A stretch of 64,000 nt of DNA from Nephrocerus scutellatus (taxonomy: Eukaryota; Arthropoda; Insecta; Diptera; Pipunculidae), in assembly GCA_947095585.1 (NCBI GenBank), contig OX352761.1, positions 59,388,832-59,452,831 on the forward strand, in the 5' to 3' direction. Numbering within the stretch: position 1 is the stretch's first letter; every line of letters starts with the position of its first letter. Positions 60,531 to 64,000 of the stretch are shown piece after piece. Under the pieces are notes generated by a model, which was not told the origin of the DNA, did not search any database, and worked only from the letters and a program-made list of their open reading frames with translations. The position numbers and the translations under genes were made by a program.

Positions 60531-62240
60531 CAACACATAAAAATTAAAATTTTCCATGTAAATTCTCTAATAGGGGATACATATGTGTACAAAGTTTGAA
60601 CCGGGTTAATTTGGAAAAAATTAATATTAGAGCACATGTGTATAAAAAATATTTGTATGGGAATAAAATTCAAATCAAAGACTCAAATTTTTTTACAAAA
60701 GGTCTATCGGAGATACACATATCTTTAAAATATAAAGTAAATCGGGCAAATTTTTAAAAAAAAAATGTATGGTCCCGCCCTGGGTCTCAGGGCCCATTCC
60801 CTCCAAAAATTTTACAAAAACTTTTGTCCATCGGGATAAACAAATGTTTAAAATTTGAAGAAAATCGAAATTTTTTTTTACAAAAAATGTTGTCTATCAG
60901 AGATAAACGCGTATATAATTTGAAGAAAATCGGGTTAATTTTTTTTTAAAACGTTTTTGGGGCCCCAGGACCCTGGGGACCGGGGTATCCAAATTTTTTA
61001 CAAAAAGTGTTGTCCATCGGAGATGCATATGTGTATAAAATTTGAAGAAAATCGGGTTAATTTTGAAAAATTTTATATGGGCACCCCTCGGCCCTGAGGC
61101 CCTTAATTCATAATAATTTGGCTTTTGGAAGTGGGTTAAAAATTGATCAGAAGATCTGACCAGCCAGCCAGCCAGTCCACCAGCCACGGGCACGCGAAGC
61201 TAATATATTGGAGAATTCAAAAATTCGTGTTAATTTTTTTTTAAAAATTTGTTGGGACCCCATGACCCTAGGGTATCCAAAAATTTTACAAAAAGTGTTG
61301 TCCATAGGAGATACACATGTTTATAAAATTTGATGAAAATCGGGTTAATTTTTTTTTAAAAAATGTTATGGGGCGCCACGACCCTGGGGCCCGGGGCCTC
61401 CAAGATTTTTACAAAAAGTGTTGTTCATCGGAGATACATAAGTGTATAAAATTTAATGAAAATCGGGTTGATTTTTAAAATTTTTATATGGATGTATATT
61501 TAATTTAAATAGAATGTTTTGTCTCCGGAAATACACATGTCTGCAAGATCGGACTTTGAAAAGTGGGTTAATAAGTAATCGTAAGATTCCACGACAAACA
61601 GACCGACCGACCGACAGACAGCCGTGCCACGGGCAAGCTAATTTAAAAATTGAAATTTTTCTTGTAAATTCTCTGATCGGAGATTAGATTTTGTGGTGAA
61701 TTCCCTATTTGGTGGTGAAAACATAGCAGCCACAGTGTACAGTTGGTACGACGTACACACAACGACGTACGAAGTACCACTAAAATTATTTATTTTGAGT
61801 TGAGTTAAGCTGTAATGCAGTTGAGTGCGTACCCATTTCTTCATATACTCGTAATATTGTACAAAACACAAATTCTCTTTACTCTCTGGTCTCTGCTGCA
61901 ACGCAACAACCCAAATCGTAAATTCGAGCATCGCTGTCTACACGCGTCACTCATCAGCGCACACAGAACACAGTATGATATGATCTGAAAAAAAATGAAA
62001 AATTTGTATGGGAGCCCCCCGATCCCGCAGCCCGATCTTTCTGAAATTTTAAAAGAAAGGTGGGACACCGGAAATATTCATGTGAGCAATTTCAATAAAG
62101 TGGGGCTTTGGGAAGTGGGTTAAAAATTTATCAGAAAATCTGACCAGCCAGCCAGCCACCCAGCCAGCCAGCCACACAGCCAGCCAGCCACCCAGCCAGC
62201 CAGCCACGTGCACGCGAAGTTAATATAGAGAATTTAAAAA
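60531..62240 (-). repeat. X-element cluster inserted in gypsy-3 RT
   Basis: At least three X copies on the same strand: 60531-61222 (ends CTAATATATTGGAGAATTCAAA), 61223-61665 (ending at the 'aaatttttcttgtaaattctctgatcggagat' type terminus) and 61995-62240 (with a long CCAGCCAGCCAC zone, 62140-62205, and TTAATATAGAGAATTTAAAA). Between 61666 and 61994 is unrelated sequence. The outer borders are oligo-A runs of the gypsy-3 target. Within the cluster the acacatgtgt modules number about ten. Confidence 0.78.
61666..61994. other. unique DNA inside X cluster
   Basis: Contains 'ttggtacgacgtacacacaacgacgtacgaagtacca', an imperfect 18-base inverted repeat at 61745-61782, and an octamer 'gctgcaacgcaacaacc'. 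Not coding. Confidence 0.45.
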
Positions 62241-62488
62241 GGCGATTGGTAATCGATAACCGTAAATTAAACGAATATACGGTCGATGACAAGTTTTCAA
62301 TCCCAAATCTGAACATCTATTAGATAAATTAGGTAGGTCACAATATTTTACAACTATTGACTTTGTAAAAGGTTTCACCAAGTAATAGTTAGGGAAGAAG
62401 ACTTAAAACGTTCCTTCAACTTTCCAAAGATTGATGACTACTGTCCTTCGTGACTTTATAAACAAATATTTTATCGTCTATATCAAGG
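62241..62488 (+). pseudogene. gypsy-3 RT, palm part
   Basis: RLVIDNRKLNEYTVDDKFSI then IPNLN; ITIFYNYTIDFVKGFHQVIV-like text in two frames (TTIDFVKGFHQ, first catalytic Asp), VREEDLKRSFNF, then TTVLRDFINKYFIVYIK, where the palm YVDD/YIDD is interrupted after YI by the hAT terminus at 62486. Confidence 0.75.
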
Positions 62489-62599
62489 GTGTCCCACCTT
62501 TTTGTTTCCCTGGGCCACATTGGAAGAAGACATGATGTTTCGGGCCACAAGTATATTAATTTAGTTTTAGTTTTTAGTTTTTTAGTTTATACATTTTTT

Positions 62600-63319
62600 C
62601 ATTATGAAAACCGAACAAGATTTAGCTTTCGATGTCATAAATGATTTGATTTCATTAAGTGCATCATAAAATCTTTTTAGCATTTGTCCTCGACTGAGCT
62701 ACCTTACTTCTTTAAAGCATACGATATCGCCATATTCAGCATCAACATTTTTAAGAAATTCGTTGAATTGCCGATGATTCAATCCCCAGGCTCTAATAAA
62801 ATGTACAGTCTTGACGAAGATTTGCATAATATGATCCATTTTTAAAGCTTTTCCGCATAAATTTTCTTGGTGTACAATATACTTCATCAAACGAGAGTTT
62901 TCGACAGCAATGGCATCGTTTTCTATTAATTTTACAAACCCCTCGTTTTTACCGAACATAGGTGGGGCACCATCGGTAACTACGTAGATATATTGGAAAG
63001 TGACAAAGAAAATCGCGTTAAAGTTTTTTTCACGGCTTCCTATATCTATGGATTTTGCCATGTATTTTAATGGCACTAAAGAAGACATTTCTTCAGTTAC
63101 ACTATATTTGTCATTAATACCTCTAATAAAAATGGCAAACTGAGCCGCTTCAGTACTTTCATCCACGGCCAAAGAATACAGTTTAAGACCCCAGGTTTTA
63201 CTTTTTAAATCCTTTTCGATAGATTTCCCAAGATCGTCAACTCTCCTGGCAATAGTTTGATGAGACAAACTGATTTTAGAAACATCACCTTTCTTTCGTG
63301 GACAAATTATATCTGCCAC
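62600..63319 (-). pseudogene. hAT transposase core, deleted
   Basis: MADIICPRKKGDVSKISLSH, TIARRVDDLGKSIEKDLKSK, KLYSLAVDESTEAAQFAIFI (VDEST block, first catalytic Asp), TEEMSSLVPLKYMAKSIDIG, YIYVVTDGAPPMFGKNEGFV (TDGAP block, second Asp), VHQENLCGKALKMDHIMQIF (C..H block), then EVR stop; in the next frame LSRGQMLKRFYDALNEIKSF. The usual C-terminal hATC region with the catalytic Glu is missing. By eye about 40 residues are also missing before MADIICP. Confidence 0.78.
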
Positions 63320-63423
63320 GCTTTACATAAATAAACTCGCCATCGGAAAATGGTTTCGATTTTTTGGCGATTAAATTTGCGACTATATAACCTTCACAAA
63401 TGATTCTGTCGGAATTTTAAAGT

Positions 63424-63706
63424 TTAAATTTTAACCTTTGTTGAGAAATGTAAGACCTTTTTTAGTACCATTAATTGGTCTTTGCAACACATTCCTTGAT
63501 ATGCATCGAATTTGGAAGCAGGTTTTTGTGCGTAATGTCTTTTCAAATTACACTCTTTGAAGACAGGTATCGAAAAACGACAAATTAAGCAGAATTCCTC
63601 ACCTTTCACCTCATGAAAAAAGTAGTCCTCTGTCAATTTTTCATTAAACAACCTTTCATCGATATATTTCGTTTTCTTTCCTTTTTGTTTAGACGTAAAG
63701 GGCATG
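63424..63706 (-). pseudogene. hAT transposase N-terminus (BED-like zinc finger)
   Basis: Starts near MPFTSKQKGKKTKYIDERLF, then NEKLTEDYFFHEVKGEEFCL, CLICRFSIPVFKECNLKRHY (C2..H zinc-finger core), KFDAYQGMCC and KDQLMVLKKVL. The layout is that of GTF2IRD2/ZBED-type hAT proteins: a DNA-binding finger at the N-terminus. It ends at 63424; the middle continues at 63319 after a short broken stretch. Confidence 0.72.
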
Positions 63707-63730
63707 CTTAAGTGAAAAATGTTCAAACTA

Positions 63731-64000
63731 TTAATTTAGTACAGGTACACGCTAGCATGATAACAGAAATAAATGTTTATTTTTGTAATGAATGTTGAAA
63801 ATAGAAAGCTGTATACTGAAGTAAACAAGAATATGTACTTACTTGCCTTAAAATGAAAAATATCACCCTTAACCCAAACAACAGGACAGTGTAGCTGAGC
63901 GATCAACGCAAACAGAAAGAGAATTTAGTACAGAACGAAGAGCTTTCTGTTCTGTTTCTGTTCCTGTTTCTGTTTTGTCCATCAGAGATAAACATGTTTG
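63731..64000. other. AT-rich end of window with CTGTTT repeat and X start
   Basis: 63940-63978 holds an imperfect (TTCTGT)n run. The last 26 bases, TTGTCCATCAGAGATAAACA + TGTTTG, match the module boundary of an X-element, so another copy probably begins here. Confidence 0.55.

Larger units (their letters stand above)
58621..62488 (+). mobile_element. gypsy-3: 17.6/297-like Ty3/gypsy element, decayed
   Basis: Degenerate insect gypsy-group element: Asn-rich gag (58860-59730), protease region (59750-60000), RT start (60220-60530), a 1.7-kb X-element insertion (60531-62240), then RT (62241-62488) up to the palm, where a hAT element cuts in. The gag and RT phrasing is that of the 17.6/297 branch of Drosophila gypsy elements. 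Full of stops. Any env region would lie beyond the break and is not present. Confidence 0.72.
62486..63730 (-). mobile_element. hAT transposon (GTF2IRD2/Charlie-like transposase)
   Basis: The left terminus CAAGGGTGTCCCACCTTTTT + 'gtttccctgggccacattgg' is of the hAT type (CAGGGGTGTCC..TGGGCCACA). It inserted into gypsy-3 RT. The transposase is encoded on the minus strand (63706-62600) with an internal deletion. No matching right terminus was found before 64000. Confidence 0.75.

Noticed and set aside
1..64000. tRNA, rRNA or small nuclear RNA genes
   Set aside because: None recognised by eye on either strand; a tRNAscan-SE and Rfam scan would be decisive.

Overview
This window is eukaryotic and almost certainly insect, most likely dipteran. 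The only host-gene sequence recognised is two spliced exons at 55083-55393 (+), separated by a 59-base GT..AG intron. They encode the C2 domain of a novel-type protein kinase C closest to fly Pkc98E. Nearly everything else is transposable-element sequence, much of it nested and mostly dead. If the exons are real, the intron upstream of them covers at least the first 55 kb and the intron downstream at least the last 8.6 kb.

Layout. 1-6.6 kb: fragments of two Jockey-clade LINE families (here J1 and J2), ending in a near-complete J1 copy (3400-6634). 6.7-9 kb: a solo 5' end of a Ty3/gypsy element (gypsy-1) and an I/LOA-type RT-RNase H fragment. 9-23.8 kb: a CR1/Jockey-like LINE with a PHD-finger ORF1 (LINE-K), cut in two by a BEL/Pao element (BEL1, 11684-22233) flanked by GATCC target duplications. 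BEL1 carries a J2 LINE inside its integrase gene and a second J1 copy beside its gag remnant. 23.9-33.1 kb: three more minus-strand LINE remnants; the last (LINE-M) is split by a 2.8-kb cluster of an unclassified modular repeat (here X-element). 33.3-35.4 kb: LOA-type ORF1 and the start of ORF2. 35.6-39.4 kb: gypsy-1 body with a 3' LTR. 39.4-41 kb: Copia remnant broken by a J2 tail and an X fragment. 41.3-42.9 kb: RTE-like LINE. 42.9-50.6 kb: a second BEL element (BEL2) interrupted by a Mag-like gypsy (gypsy-2), which itself holds an X-element. 50.6-52.2 kb: TATA box, donor-like site, an array of about ten hairpins in two classes, then a tandem repeat rich in AATAAA. 52.2-54.9 kb: pogo/Tigger transposase with a 56-base intron, and a Helitron helicase remnant. 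55.1-55.4 kb: the PKC exons. 55.6-64 kb: X-elements, a 17.6/297-like gypsy (gypsy-3) split by X-elements, and a hAT transposase.

By eye most coding remnants carry frameshifts, stops or deletions of catalytic blocks. The exceptions are the two J1 copies, each with an uninterrupted ORF of about 900 codons, lying in inverted orientation and nearly identical. The most unusual material is the hairpin array at 51.1-52.1 kb, whose arms differ between hairpins yet stay self-complementary, and the X-element family, which has inserted at oligo-A tracts at least three times. Clade names come from motif recognition without database searches.
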